A stretch of 64,000 bases of DNA from Bacteroidales bacterium (GCA_017465225.1 JAFTWQ010000006.1:1-64000), one strand, 5' to 3'; shown: positions 9,969 to 20,108, numbered from the stretch's first letter. Made by a program: numbers and translations. The notes: generated from the letters alone by a model not told the origin.

Positions 9969-10973
9969 ATGAAGAAACTGTTTATATCTGCATTCGCCTG
10001 CATTCTGCTGGCTGGATGTGCCCCGAAAGTGCAGGAGAAGACTTTCGTTTATGAAGGTAATCCGATTGTCCGTGACAATTATACTGCCGATCCGGCTCCT
10101 ATGGTTGCATCAGATGGCCGTCTGTATGTGTTCTGCGGCCATGACGAGTGCTTCGAGGACAGACCGGGATACGAAGGAAAGTACGGTTTCAACATCACGG
10201 AGTGGCTGTGCTATTCTACAGAGGACATGAAGACATGGACAGACCATGGCGTTGTCCTCAAGCCGACTGATTTCAGCTGGGCGGTAGGAGAGGCCTGGGC
10301 TTCGCAGGCGATCGAAGGACCGGACGGAAAATACTATTTCTATGTGTCTACACAGAGCGGCGATCCTGACTGCAAGGCTGTAGGCGTGGCTGTAGCTGAC
10401 AATCCTGCTGGCCCGTATACCGACCCTCTCGGTCATGCCCTTGTCCTTGACGACATGACTGACAACGGCCCTAGAGGCTGGTGGAACGATATCGATCCGT
10501 CTGTGATGATCGATGATGACGGCACTCCATGGATGTGCTGGGGCAACGGGACATGCTTCCTCGTGAAGCTCAAGAAGAATATGATCGAACTTGACGGTGA
10601 GATCATGGTTCTTCCGATGGAGAATTATGTGGAAGGCCCATGGATCTACAAGCGTGACGGACATTATTATAATGTCTACGCTTCGATGGGCAATGGCCGT
10701 GAGACCATCTCTTATGCTATGGCACCGAGCATGGAAGGCCCATGGACATGTATGGGCGAGCTTTCGGGAATGGCAGAGGATAGTTTTACGATCCATCCGG
10801 GCGTGATCGACTACAAGGGCGAGTCGTATCTTTTCTATCACAATTCTACGCTTTCTCTTGATGGCTATGGCCCTGCTACCGGCCGCAGAAGCATATGCGT
10901 GGACAGGATGTACTATAACGAGGATGGCACAATCCGTCCTGTAATACAGACAAAGGCAGGAATCGCTCAGTAG
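9969..10973 (+). CDS. GH43 glycosidase (catalytic domain only), lipoprotein
   Basis: A 334-residue single-domain GH43 with lipobox LLAGC-AP. The catalytic acidic residues lie in NYTADPAPMVASDGRLY (base Asp), NDIDPSVMIDDDG (second Asp) and YVEGPWIYKRDGHYY (acid Glu). The sequence WTDHGVVLKP and the insert FEDRPGYEGKYGF resemble GH43 subfamily 1-like xylosidase/arabinofuranosidase proteins. It ends the left arm of the PUL. It is the downstream neighbour of the other GH43 (12-base gap), to which it is only distantly similar, so the pair likely has complementary linkage specificity. Its stop lies within the shared terminator facing the HTCS gene. Confidence 0.88.
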   Translation: MKKLFISAFACILLAGCAPKVQEKTFVYEGNPIVRDNYTADPAPMVASDGRLYVFCGHDECFEDRPGYEGKYGFNITEWLCYSTEDMKTWTDHGVVLKPTDFSWAVGEAWASQAIEGPDGKYYFYVSTQSGDPDCKAVGVAVADNPAGPYTDPLGHALVLDDMTDNGPRGWWNDIDPSVMIDDDGTPWMCWGNGTCFLVKLKKNMIELDGEIMVLPMENYVEGPWIYKRDGHYYNVYASMGNGRETISYAMAPSMEGPWTCMGELSGMAEDSFTIHPGVIDYKGESYLFYHNSTLSLDGYGPATGRRSICVDRMYYNEDGTIRPVIQTKAGIAQ

Positions 10974-10986
10974 CGTCCTGCCTTTG
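10951..10986. terminator. Bidirectional terminator between GH43 and the HTCS gene
   Basis: CAAAGGCAGGA (10951-10961) pairs perfectly with TCCTGCCTTTG (10976-10986). Inside, CGCT (10964-10967) pairs with AGCG (10972-10975), leaving a CAGT loop and a near-continuous stem. It overlaps the GH43 stop codon and lies just before the HTCS stop in the convergent arrangement. Confidence 0.7.
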
Positions 10987-10990
10987 GATA

Positions 10991-13900
10991 TCATTGTCCA
11001 AGATTCTTTACAAACTCGGAAGGGGAGAGGTTGAACTGCTTCTGGAAGCATGTAGCGAAATATGACGGAGAAGAGAATCCGGTCATGAACGCAACCTCGT
11101 TGATCTTGTATTTCTGGGTTGACAGCAGTTCTGCCGCCTGTTTCAGGCGGCAAACTCGTATATACTCGTTTATGCTCAGCCCTGTGTTGGCTTTCAGCTT
11201 CCTGTAAAGCGAAGATTTGCTGGTTCCCAGCTGTGTGGTGAGGTTCTCGATGTTGAGGTCTGTCTCCGAGATATGCTTCATGATATAGTCATGGAGCTTT
11301 CTCATGTATTCCTCGTCCACCTTGCTTGCGGTCATGCTGTTGTAATGCGTCAGAGGCTTGTTTATGAACTGCTTGTAGGATATCTCCTTGTTCCTGAACA
11401 GGTTGGAGATGTTCGAGCGGAGCAGCTCGATAGGGAACGGCTTCTCGATGTAGCCGTCAGCACCGATTTCCAGAGTCTCTATACGGGTCTCCACACCGAT
11501 GGCCGCAGTAAGCAGGATCACCGGTACATGACTGAGGTCGGAGTCAGTCTTTATCTGGTTGCAGAGCTCGCATCCGTCCATGATCGGCATCATGATGTCG
11601 CTGACAACGAGATCCACCTTCTCGTTCTTCAATATGCCGAGAGCATCAGAGCCGTTGGCTGCCGTAAGTATATTATATGTATCCGAAAGATCGTCGGCGA
11701 TATAGTCCCTCATCTCTTCGGAATCCTCGACGATAAGGATGGTATGCTTCGAACTGTCGAAGCCTCCAGGGTCCTTGACAGGCTTCTCGGCGACCTTGAC
11801 CGGTTCTTCGGCAATCTGATTCTCCTGATGTACAGGAAGCTCCAGGACGAATGAATTCATTTCCAGCACATTCATGTCAAGATAGAGCTTTCCATTGTGC
11901 ATGTTCGCGAGCGTACGGGCATATGGAAGTCCCAGTCCGGTACCCTGGCTGATCCTGCCGTTCACTTCGTTGGCTTCCCTCTGGAAGAAGATGTTGAATA
12001 TCCTTTCCTTGTCGTTGTCCGGGATATGGTCGCCGTTGCTTTCCACCCTCACGGATATGGTCTCACCGTCTTCTGATGCGGAAACCTTCACGTCTATCCT
12101 GTCCTTGCCGTATTTGACGGCATTTGAAAGGAGATTGCTGACGATCGTGACGATGGAATCCTTTGCGCACATCAGATATATCGGCTTTTCAGGTATGTAT
12201 GTGGTAAGCGTGATGTGCTGGTCCAGAGCGGTCTGCTCGAAATATCTTGCAGTCTTCCTTACGATGCTGCAGATGTCTTCCCTCGTGCATGAGAGCTTTA
12301 TTTCGTTCTGCTCCATCTTCCTCATGTCGAGAAGCTGGTTCGTCAGGCTCAGCAGACGGTCTGCATTGGCCTGTATCGTGCGGAGATCCTTTTCGGATTC
12401 AGGTGTATATGCCCCTTTTGCGATAAGCTTGTCCAGAGGCATCTTGATCAGGGTCAGAGGTGTGCGGATTTCATGTGTGATGTTCGTAAAATAGTTGATC
12501 TTGGCGTTATACAGCTCCTTCTCCTTGCTGTTCACAAGCTTTGAAATCTGACGTGCCCTTTCGCTCTTGCGCCTCTGCTCCAGACTTGTCAGCAGTCCTC
12601 CGACCAGAATCAGGAAAATAAGTATGTAGATGCCAATGGCGATTACGCTTGCCATTGGGTGAGGCAATATCCTGACCTTGAGCGTCTTGAGATATTCAGG
12701 AGCTTCATCTTTTCCGATTATGCCGAACCTGAAGGTGTATCTTCCAGGCTTGAGCTTGAATGTTACCTGATGGTCATATGTGGTTCCGGACGCCCACTCT
12801 CGTTTTCCCCTCATGACTTCGAATGCATAAAGCGGCTTGCGGCTCGAGAAGTCAGGGATTGTGTAGCTTATGCTTATGGACGATGCATCCCTGTGCTTTA
12901 CCTCAACGTTTTCCGTGCATATGACAGACTTCCCTTTTTCATGAAGGGTTATGCTCTTGCCGGAGTTCCTTGCCTTGATGTCCGTGATGACAAGATTACG
13001 TTTGATGTTTTCCTCGGTCTTGAGTCGGGCAGGAATGAATGAAATGAATCCTTCCGTGTTTCCGAAATAAAGAATTCCGCTTCGGGTGCTGCATACGGCT
13101 CCATATGAGAAATGGTAGCCTTTCAGGTCGTCTCTTTCGTTGAGAATGCCGAGAATGTGGCTTTTTTCACGTGAAAGGCTTGTAATGCCGTTGATCGTTG
13201 AAACCCATATTACTCCGTCGCTGTCTTCCGCAACTGCACAGGTGACGTTTGAAGGAAGCCCTTCCTTTGTGCCGATCTTCCTGAATCTGACATTCTCGAT
13301 AAGCTGTCCCGGTTCCGCATAGCAGACGCCTCCTCCTTCCGTGGTTATCCATATCCTGTGCATGCTGTCTTCGAACATCGATGTGATGAAGTCGGATGAC
13401 AGCCCCCTGCCGTCGTCTTTTGTGGTGATATGGCCTATCTCCACACCTTTTGCATTGAGACAGCGGATTCCGTCACCGAAAGTACCGATCCATAGGGCTC
13501 CGGAGTTGTCCTGCAGGAAGCTATGGACGAAATGCTTTCCGCATATAGGATCGTGCACGAAACGGTCATTCTCCCTGTCGAACCTGTAAAGACCGTTCGA
13601 TGTTCCTACAAGGAGTTCTCCTCCTGATGTGATGATTCCGGTTACTGTCTGGTTGTTTCCTACATCATAATGCCTTATCGTTCTTTCTGCATTCAGATCG
13701 AAAAGATACGTTCCGTTTCCATATGAGAATACCCACATCCTGTCTCCGTCAATGACAAGCCCCTGGAGATTGAGGTTGTCGTCGAGAAGATAATTTCTGA
13801 TGCTGTGGTCTTCTGCATTGAACCTGTTCAGCCAGCCGTCCTCGGTGCAGAGCCATATGCATCCCTTGCTGTCCTGTACGATGCTACGAACGATCTTTCC

Positions 13901-14890
13901 CTTGAGGGCGTTGTCTGAAGGATTCGTGAAGTAACGGGCAAGCTCGTTTCCCTTGTTCTGCCAGAGGTTCATTCCCGTGTAATATGTTCCCGCCCAGATG
14001 TTGCCTTCGTTGTCTTTGTCCAGGCATGTTATGAAGTCTGCAGAGATGGATTCAGGAGTCGCGTCATCGTGGAATGCCTCTCCGATGTACTCCTCGTTGT
14101 ATCGTCTTATGAAAAGACCTTTGGCTGTTCCGATCCAGCATTCTCCCTTTGTCCTTTCAAGGAGACATCTGACTTCTGCCTCGGATCGGAATACGACCTT
14201 GCTGTTGAGGGTCGCGCAGTCGAAATAGAGGACCTGACGGTCATCTGTAAGCGCCAGCATCATGCCGTCTTCGGCATTTGCTATCTTTTCCAACCTGTAA
14301 CCCCAGGATACCGTCGTGAATGAATCGCTGAGCTTGTCGTAAGAAAGCAGCTTTCCGTCTTCAAGCGTGATCCATATCGCTCCGTAGCTGTCCATAGCTA
14401 TGCTTGTGACGGGGGTGTCGAATGTGTATGTATGTATGCCGCCGTCAATAGTGTTATGTCTGATCAGATGGTCGGAGGCGATCCAGACGTTGCCGTTCAT
14501 GTCGGATTCCATGTTGAAGCACGGCCTTTCTCCCGGTTTGCCGATGTTTGAGAGTCTGTTGGTATCTGGATCGTAATATAATATGTCGGACGATGTGCTG
14601 AACCATATGCGTCCTCCGTTATCTTCAGTAATGGCAAATACGCTTCCGCTGCTTTCATATCCGCTGACCAGCTCGGACAGACGTGTGAATGAGTTTCCGT
14701 CATATCTGCAGAGCCCGTCTCTGGTGCCGATCCATACGAATCCGTTACTGTCCTGATGCGAACAGTATATCGTGTTGCTGAAAAGACCGTCGGTCATGTC
14801 AAGATGGTCGAAATAATAGTATCTTTCGGCTTCAGTTTCAGTTACAGCGAGCAGAAACAGCGAAAAAACAGTGGCTAGAATGCGTCTCAT
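10991..14890 (-). CDS. Hybrid two-component system sensor/regulator (HTCS) of the xylan PUL
   Basis: A one-protein signalling system of 1299 residues. After a signal peptide comes a long periplasmic sensor with repeated Reg_prop blades (WIGTRDGLCRYDG, WIASDHLIRH, WAGTYYTGMNLW and others, about residues 25-640). A Y_Y_Y domain (~650-735) and one membrane helix (~748-768) follow. The cytoplasmic part has HisKA with His806 in HEIRTPLTL, HATPase with NAVKYG (~927) and GTGLGLPYA, a receiver with Asp1098 in VVSDIMMP, and a C-terminal AraC-type DNA-binding domain (~1195-1299). HTCS proteins bind an oligosaccharide in the periplasm and activate their neighbouring PUL. Its position between the two enzyme arms and divergent from susC fits that role. 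The ATG follows a perfect -7 element by about 20 bases. Confidence 0.95.
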   Translation of the reverse strand: MRRILATVFSLFLLAVTETEAERYYYFDHLDMTDGLFSNTIYCSHQDSNGFVWIGTRDGLCRYDGNSFTRLSELVSGYESSGSVFAITEDNGGRIWFSTSSDILYYDPDTNRLSNIGKPGERPCFNMESDMNGNVWIASDHLIRHNTIDGGIHTYTFDTPVTSIAMDSYGAIWITLEDGKLLSYDKLSDSFTTVSWGYRLEKIANAEDGMMLALTDDRQVLYFDCATLNSKVVFRSEAEVRCLLERTKGECWIGTAKGLFIRRYNEEYIGEAFHDDATPESISADFITCLDKDNEGNIWAGTYYTGMNLWQNKGNELARYFTNPSDNALKGKIVRSIVQDSKGCIWLCTEDGWLNRFNAEDHSIRNYLLDDNLNLQGLVIDGDRMWVFSYGNGTYLFDLNAERTIRHYDVGNNQTVTGIITSGGELLVGTSNGLYRFDRENDRFVHDPICGKHFVHSFLQDNSGALWIGTFGDGIRCLNAKGVEIGHITTKDDGRGLSSDFITSMFEDSMHRIWITTEGGGVCYAEPGQLIENVRFRKIGTKEGLPSNVTCAVAEDSDGVIWVSTINGITSLSREKSHILGILNERDDLKGYHFSYGAVCSTRSGILYFGNTEGFISFIPARLKTEENIKRNLVITDIKARNSGKSITLHEKGKSVICTENVEVKHRDASSISISYTIPDFSSRKPLYAFEVMRGKREWASGTTYDHQVTFKLKPGRYTFRFGIIGKDEAPEYLKTLKVRILPHPMASVIAIGIYILIFLILVGGLLTSLEQRRKSERARQISKLVNSKEKELYNAKINYFTNITHEIRTPLTLIKMPLDKLIAKGAYTPESEKDLRTIQANADRLLSLTNQLLDMRKMEQNEIKLSCTREDICSIVRKTARYFEQTALDQHITLTTYIPEKPIYLMCAKDSIVTIVSNLLSNAVKYGKDRIDVKVSASEDGETISVRVESNGDHIPDNDKERIFNIFFQREANEVNGRISQGTGLGLPYARTLANMHNGKLYLDMNVLEMNSFVLELPVHQENQIAEEPVKVAEKPVKDPGGFDSSKHTILIVEDSEEMRDYIADDLSDTYNILTAANGSDALGILKNEKVDLVVSDIMMPIMDGCELCNQIKTDSDLSHVPVILLTAAIGVETRIETLEIGADGYIEKPFPIELLRSNISNLFRNKEISYKQFINKPLTHYNSMTASKVDEEYMRKLHDYIMKHISETDLNIENLTTQLGTSKSSLYRKLKANTGLSINEYIRVCRLKQAAELLSTQKYKINEVAFMTGFSSPSYFATCFQKQFNLSPSEFVKNLGQ

Positions 14891-14912
14891 GGATGTTTTT
14901 TAAAATTTGATT

Positions 14913-14920
14913 CAAAGGTA
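14913..14920 (-). promoter_or_regulatory. -7 promoter element of the HTCS gene
   Basis: TACCTTTG on the minus strand (14913-14920) is a perfect TAnnTTTG. No good TTTG lies 19-21 bases upstream; the nearest is a TTGG at a ~24-base spacing. The leader would be about 15 bases. Confidence 0.5.
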
Positions 14921-15013
14921 TATATAATGATTTTTAAAAATAGACCAATCTATATCAATTTTAAACCATTCGTGTCCCGCGCGCGTATGCGATACGTTTT
15001 GGATAAATCCTGC

Positions 15014-15035
15014 TTGAATTTGAACCCCTTTTGAA
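15014..15035 (+). promoter_or_regulatory. Repeated TTGAA boxes upstream of susC, candidate HTCS operator
   Basis: Three TTGAA copies occur at 15014-15018, 15020-15024 and 15031-15035, immediately upstream of the susC -7 box. Direct repeats at this place are where an AraC-type activator such as the adjacent HTCS would bind. This is a positional inference only. Confidence 0.35.
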
Positions 15036-15065
15036 ATCCTTTTACACGCATGTGAGTTAAATTTG
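15030..15065 (+). promoter_or_regulatory. susC-susD promoter
   Basis: TAAATTTG (15058-15065) is a perfect -7 element. The nearest TTTG (15030-15033) is 24 bases upstream, longer than the usual 19-21. A weak core promoter with poor -33 spacing is expected for an activator-dependent PUL promoter. The leader to the ATG at 15096 would be ~25 bases. Confidence 0.55.
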
Positions 15066-15095
15066 TACAAAACTAATTAACCAACCTTTAATCTT

Positions 15096-18000
15096 ATGTT
15101 AAGAAAACTAACCGCAAGAGTGGCGGCTTTCTTATTGATCGCTGCCGCTACTATTCTGGGAGGAGCACAGCTCCACGCTCAGACAAAGCCTATCAGCGGT
15201 ACTGTTACTGACCAGGCAGGTGTTCCGGTTATCGGAGCGGCTGTTTATGTAGTCGGAAACATCGCAACAGGCGTTATGACTGATGAGGACGGTAAGTACA
15301 ATCTTACAGTTCCTGCAAACTCTACAATTGCAGTTTCATGCATCGGTTACACAACACAGACACTCTCTGTCGGAGCAGAGACAGTTTACAATGTCGTGCT
15401 CGCTGAGGATACTCAGATGATCGATGAGACTGTCGTGATCGGTTATGGCGTCCAGAAGAAATCTGACCTCACAGGTGCTGTCGCTTCTGTAGGTGCCGAG
15501 GACCTCAAGAACCAGTCAATCACTGACGCGGCTGCTGCTCTCCAGGGTAAGGTATCCGGCGTACATATCATCAACTCAGGTGGACCTGGCGCAGGTGCCG
15601 AGATCCGTGTACGTGGTTACTCTTCAAATTCAGGAAATATCGGACCTCTCCTCATCGTTGACGGTCTCCAGGTTGACAACATCCAGTACCTCGACCCATC
15701 TATGATCGAGTCTATGGAGGTTCTCAAGGATGGTGCTTCTGCTGCCATCTATGGTGCACAGGCTGGTAACGGTGTCGTCCTCATCACTACAAAGATGGGT
15801 AGCGCAAACAAGGGAAGAGCTTCTGTGACATATTCTGGTAAGGCGACTCTCCAGATGTACAATAAGAGACCTGTCATGAACCGTCAGGAGTTTCTTGAGT
15901 ATATGACCATGACTTTCGGTCAAGAGGATGTTGATGCTAAACTTGCCAACTATGATTACTCTCACCCTATGTACGACGGTGGTGTAATTGATACTGACTG
16001 GATTGATGCTTATACAGATCCTACTTGGAGCCAGCAGCACTCTCTTACATTCTCTGGCGGAAACAACAGAGGTAGCTTCTTCACTTCACTCAACTATGTT
16101 CACAATAACGGTGTGGTAGCTGGTGACAGAGACGTTTACAACAGACTTTCAGCTCAGATCAATGCTGACTACAAACTCTTCGACTGGCTGACAGTAGGTA
16201 GCAATATGTCTATCGAGAAGTGGTCGACAAAGAGCGTGTCACATCGTGGTTACGGTTCATCATTTGACTCAATGCTCGTTCTTGACCCTCTTACTCCAGT
16301 TTATTGGACAACTCTGGATGAGATGGCTCCAGTTATGAGGGGCGAGTATGATAAGGTACAGGATGGAACAGCTACAATTCCTTATCGTTTCTTCGGTGAT
16401 GATAATGGATTCTTTGCAAATTCAGAATATAATACTGAAAGTGAGGGTTCTCCTTTCGCAAAGCGTGACCAGACAGACTCAAGCAACGGTGGTTTCACAA
16501 TGCGTGGTACAATGTTCATGAACCTCAATCCGTTCAAGGGCTTCACATTCACTTCACGTCTTGGTTACAGAATCAGCCAGAGTTCAAGCCATTCTTATTC
16601 GGCACCTTATTATATTAATGGTCGTGCCAATTCTTCAAATTATTCAATCAGCGCAGGCGCCAACACAGGTTATTATTACCAGTGGGAGAACTTCGCAAAC
16701 TACAATGTGACTATCGCGAAGAAGCATAACATCACAGCAATGGCCGGTATGTCCTATATTGAGAATAATTCCGACAATGTAAGCGGTAACGCTTCAGGTG
16801 CTGATATTCTTCAGGAATACGCCTCTAATTTCCGTTATCTCTCATACCTTAAGGGTGATGCAGCTGATAATGTAACCAACTCTCCAGGTAAATCTGCTTC
16901 TCTTGCTTACTTCGGCCGTATCATCTATTCATATGACAACCGCTACAGCATCCAGGCTAACTTCCGTGCCGATGCATTCGACTCGTCAAAACTTTCTGCA
17001 AAGAACCGTTGGGGTTACTTCCCATCTGTATCAGCCGGCTGGACAATCAGCAATGAGAGTTTCATAAAGGATAATATAGACCCTAGCAAACTTTCTTTCC
17101 TGAAACTTCGTGCTTCATGGGGACGTAATGGTAATGTCAACGTCCTTAACAACTACCCTTATTCTTCAACAATTGCTGTTGGTAACAACTGGTATCAGTA
17201 TCATGTTGATCAGCTGGGTGCAATCATGTCTTCTTCTCCATCAGGTCTTCCTAACCCAGATCTTACTTGGGAGACTTCAGAGCAGATTGACCTCGGTCTC
17301 GACGCACGCTTCCTCAACAACCGTTTGAGCTTCACTGCTGACTACTTCAACAAGAAGACCAAGGATCTTCTTATTGAAGTAACTCGTCCTGTCGAATTCG
17401 GTCACAGCAGCCAGACTATCAATGGTGGATCAGTTCTCAACAGCGGTTTTGAGTTCGAACTTTCATGGAAGGATCAGATAGGTGATTTCTCATATTCAGT
17501 TGGTGCAAATTTCTCAACTCTCCACAATGAAGTCTTGAGTCTGGTTGACGGAGTTCCACGTATTGAGAGAGAGGATGCATCATCTACAAACTATGATATC
17601 TATACTGCCTTTGAGCCAGGATATCCTGTATGGTATCTCCTCGGTTTCAACTATGAAGGTGTGGATAAGGATGGTAAGCCAGTGATTACAGATTACAACG
17701 GGGATGGAAATATCGATAACGCAGATAGAATCCATATCGGTCAGGGTATCCCTACATATACTTACGGATTGAACGTGAACCTCGCATGGAAGGGATTCGA
17801 CTTCACTCTCTACGGAGCAGGTCAGGGCGGAAACCATATCGTACCGGTTCTTCACCGTACGCAGTATAACAATACATACAGGTGGTATCTTGAGGCTGCA
17901 AAGAACGGAACATTCCCTACAGCAGACAAGACATGGGGTAATTACAAGTTCTGGTCATCAAATGCTAACCTCTTCAAGGGTGATTTCTTCAGAATCAAGC

Positions 18001-18221
18001 AGATGCAACTCGGCTACACTCTTCCTTCAAAGATTACAAAGAAAGCAGCAATCAGCAACTTGAGATTCTTCGTATCACTCGATGATTTCTTCACATTTAC
18101 TGCATATCCAGGTCTTGATCCAGAGACAGCTTCAACAAACAGTTCATCAGGTGCTGGTATTGACTGGGGTTCATACCCTACAATGCAGAAGATACTTCTT
18201 GGTGTCAATCTCACATTCTAA
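15096..18221 (+). CDS. SusC-like TonB-dependent outer-membrane transporter
   Basis: A 1041-residue outer-membrane barrel that imports oligosaccharides with its SusD lid, powered by TonB-ExbBD. The signal peptide ends LHAQ (~28). A carboxypeptidase-regulatory-like domain (ISGTVTDQAGVPVIGAAV, ~33-105) follows, then the SusC signature region VVIGYGVQKKSDLTGAV (~111-127) and the plug (VRGYSSNSGNIGPLLIVDG). The large C-terminal barrel ends in an aromatic residue (LLGVNLTF). Codon choice and repeated AAC/TCT-rich codons differ somewhat from the flanking enzymes, as in highly expressed genes. susD starts 15 bases downstream. The context predicts xylan oligosaccharides as substrate. Confidence 0.96.
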   Translation: MLRKLTARVAAFLLIAAATILGGAQLHAQTKPISGTVTDQAGVPVIGAAVYVVGNIATGVMTDEDGKYNLTVPANSTIAVSCIGYTTQTLSVGAETVYNVVLAEDTQMIDETVVIGYGVQKKSDLTGAVASVGAEDLKNQSITDAAAALQGKVSGVHIINSGGPGAGAEIRVRGYSSNSGNIGPLLIVDGLQVDNIQYLDPSMIESMEVLKDGASAAIYGAQAGNGVVLITTKMGSANKGRASVTYSGKATLQMYNKRPVMNRQEFLEYMTMTFGQEDVDAKLANYDYSHPMYDGGVIDTDWIDAYTDPTWSQQHSLTFSGGNNRGSFFTSLNYVHNNGVVAGDRDVYNRLSAQINADYKLFDWLTVGSNMSIEKWSTKSVSHRGYGSSFDSMLVLDPLTPVYWTTLDEMAPVMRGEYDKVQDGTATIPYRFFGDDNGFFANSEYNTESEGSPFAKRDQTDSSNGGFTMRGTMFMNLNPFKGFTFTSRLGYRISQSSSHSYSAPYYINGRANSSNYSISAGANTGYYYQWENFANYNVTIAKKHNITAMAGMSYIENNSDNVSGNASGADILQEYASNFRYLSYLKGDAADNVTNSPGKSASLAYFGRIIYSYDNRYSIQANFRADAFDSSKLSAKNRWGYFPSVSAGWTISNESFIKDNIDPSKLSFLKLRASWGRNGNVNVLNNYPYSSTIAVGNNWYQYHVDQLGAIMSSSPSGLPNPDLTWETSEQIDLGLDARFLNNRLSFTADYFNKKTKDLLIEVTRPVEFGHSSQTINGGSVLNSGFEFELSWKDQIGDFSYSVGANFSTLHNEVLSLVDGVPRIEREDASSTNYDIYTAFEPGYPVWYLLGFNYEGVDKDGKPVITDYNGDGNIDNADRIHIGQGIPTYTYGLNVNLAWKGFDFTLYGAGQGGNHIVPVLHRTQYNNTYRWYLEAAKNGTFPTADKTWGNYKFWSSNANLFKGDFFRIKQMQLGYTLPSKITKKAAISNLRFFVSLDDFFTFTAYPGLDPETASTNSSSGAGIDWGSYPTMQKILLGVNLTF

Positions 18222-18236
18222 TAACCGAAATTGTAT

Positions 18237-20036
18237 ATGAAAAAGATTATATATTCATTAATGGCATTTGCCCTTCTGGGTGCTGTGTCGTGTGAGTCCA
18301 TGCTTGAAATCCCTCAGAAGGGTGCGGTTGCATATGAAACCTACTATGCGAGCGATGCTGATGCGGAGGCTGCAATCACAAGTATGTACGCTAACTATAT
18401 CCAGAATGTAGCTGGAACAGAGGGTATCGACAACGCTGAGCAGGTAATGCTCAACTACGCTGCTGACGATATTATGGCAGCCGGCGGTAACCCTAAGGAC
18501 CATGAGCCTTTCCGTTACTTCTGCGAGTTCACTTATGACAATGCTAATGGTACACTGAAGGTAGCATATCAGAACTATATGTTCGCTATTTATCATGCCA
18601 ACCTTGTTATCTCTAACTTTACAAATGAAAATAAGGCGGGTGCTGAGCCTAAGTGGACAAGTGATTATACAGAACAGGTAGTGGCAGAGGCTCGCGTAAT
18701 GCGTGCCTATCTACACTTGATGCTTGCACTTTCATGGGATCGCCCACCGATCGTTGACCGTCTTCAGGAGGGAGATGACCTTCCTACAAATGCAGAAAGC
18801 CAGGAGCAGGTTCTTCAGTTTGTGATTGACGAGTGTCAGAAAGCCCTTGATTCAGGCAAGCTTCCAAAGCGTAACGGTACGGGTGATAAGGATGCTACAG
18901 CACGTATGTCCGTGGGTTTTGCACAGTTCGTAGCAGGTAAGGCTGCTGTATTCATGGATAAGATGGATATTGCTCGCAAGTATCTTGGTGCGCTCATCAA
19001 TTCAGGTGACTATGCCCTTATCCCATCAGAGGAGTATTGGACTAACTTCCATATTGCAGGTGACGGTAATTCAGAGACTATCTTCGAGCCTAACTTCATC
19101 GACGATCCTAACTATACCAGCAACTGGTGGGGCGCAGGTGCACCTATTATTCGTAGTCGCTGGATGGTAGCTAACGTATTCAACTGGGGAGTAGGTAAGC
19201 TTGCAGGTACTGGTGTAATGCCATCAAATGGTGTTGACGGCTGGAATGGTGGTGCTATCCAGCAGGATTTTGCTGCAAAGTTCCTTGCGCATGACGGACG
19301 TTCACCTCGTCGTCTTGCTTGTTTCCTTACTGCAGATGAGTGGCTCTATGAGATGGATTGGGCTAACTCTAAGGTCAATAATGGAACTCTTGAAGAGAAG
19401 AAACTTGACCCAGAACGTGGTATCAAGGCTCAGGACGGACTCTTCAGCCACGGTCCATACTTCGAGTGGAAGCACATGGTATTCACTAATCCTCCGGCAA
19501 TCCTTACAGGTGGAAAGGAATATCCTTCCGACCATGTTCCAAGTCTTGGAGCTCAGAATACAAATCAGACAAACTTCAATGTTGCCCGTTATGCTGAGGC
19601 TCTCCTTCTTTATGCAGAGGCATGTATCGGAGCAGACGAGGCTGCAGGTCTCAAGGCTCTCAATGAAGTTCAGGAACGTTCAGGTTCAGGTAAGATCTCT
19701 ACAAGTCTTACAATTGATGCTGTGATGGAAGAGAAGCAGTACGAGATGTGGTTTGAGAACTGCCGTTTCCATGACCTCGTTCGTTGGAGCAAGAAGGGTT
19801 ATGTCAACCTCGATCAGGTATTCAATAAGTCAGGTATTCATCAGAATGTTCCTACAGTATTCGATGAGTTCTTTATTGAGGGTAAACCTGGTTATCAGAA
19901 GGAGCATAAGCTCTTTATTACTACAGAGGCTCTCAACGCAGGCTTTGTAGTTGGTAAGCATGAGTACTTCCCATTCCCACACGACTTTATGCTTGTTAAC
20001 CCTATGCTCAAGAACGTAGGTGGATGGGCAGAGTAA
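18237..20036 (+). CDS. SusD-like surface glycan-binding lipoprotein
   Basis: A 599-residue SusD/RagB family protein that caps SusC and binds the incoming oligosaccharide on the cell surface. The signal peptide ends LLGAVSC-ES, a lipobox followed by acidic residues compatible with surface export. Helical TPR-like segments occur around VMRAYLHLMLALSWDRPP (~155-175), and the C-terminal SusD block includes VARYAEALLLYAEA and MWFENCRFHDLVRW. The start used is ATG 18237. The TTG two codons upstream is less likely. A strong terminator hairpin follows after 37 bases. Confidence 0.96.
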   Translation: MKKIIYSLMAFALLGAVSCESMLEIPQKGAVAYETYYASDADAEAAITSMYANYIQNVAGTEGIDNAEQVMLNYAADDIMAAGGNPKDHEPFRYFCEFTYDNANGTLKVAYQNYMFAIYHANLVISNFTNENKAGAEPKWTSDYTEQVVAEARVMRAYLHLMLALSWDRPPIVDRLQEGDDLPTNAESQEQVLQFVIDECQKALDSGKLPKRNGTGDKDATARMSVGFAQFVAGKAAVFMDKMDIARKYLGALINSGDYALIPSEEYWTNFHIAGDGNSETIFEPNFIDDPNYTSNWWGAGAPIIRSRWMVANVFNWGVGKLAGTGVMPSNGVDGWNGGAIQQDFAAKFLAHDGRSPRRLACFLTADEWLYEMDWANSKVNNGTLEEKKLDPERGIKAQDGLFSHGPYFEWKHMVFTNPPAILTGGKEYPSDHVPSLGAQNTNQTNFNVARYAEALLLYAEACIGADEAAGLKALNEVQERSGSGKISTSLTIDAVMEEKQYEMWFENCRFHDLVRWSKKGYVNLDQVFNKSGIHQNVPTVFDEFFIEGKPGYQKEHKLFITTEALNAGFVVGKHEYFPFPHDFMLVNPMLKNVGGWAE

Positions 20037-20073
20037 TTGACTTCTTCGACTTTATGTTGAAATAAATTGAACG

Positions 20074-20108
20074 AGTGCATCCTTGCGCGAGCTTGGATGC
20101 ACTTTTTT
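20074..20108 (+). terminator. Intrinsic terminator after susD
   Basis: AGTGCATCC (20074-20082) pairs with GGATGCACT (20095-20103) around a 12-base loop, followed directly by a run of six T. It lies between susD and the GH8 gene with only 16 bases left before the GH8 ATG. It probably limits transcription of the downstream enzyme genes relative to susCD. Confidence 0.8.

Noticed and set aside
10110-11153. A 347-codon open frame opposite the second GH43 and crossing into the HTCS end
   Set aside because: It is antisense to the GH43 catalytic motifs and crosses the terminator hairpin. No family similarity.
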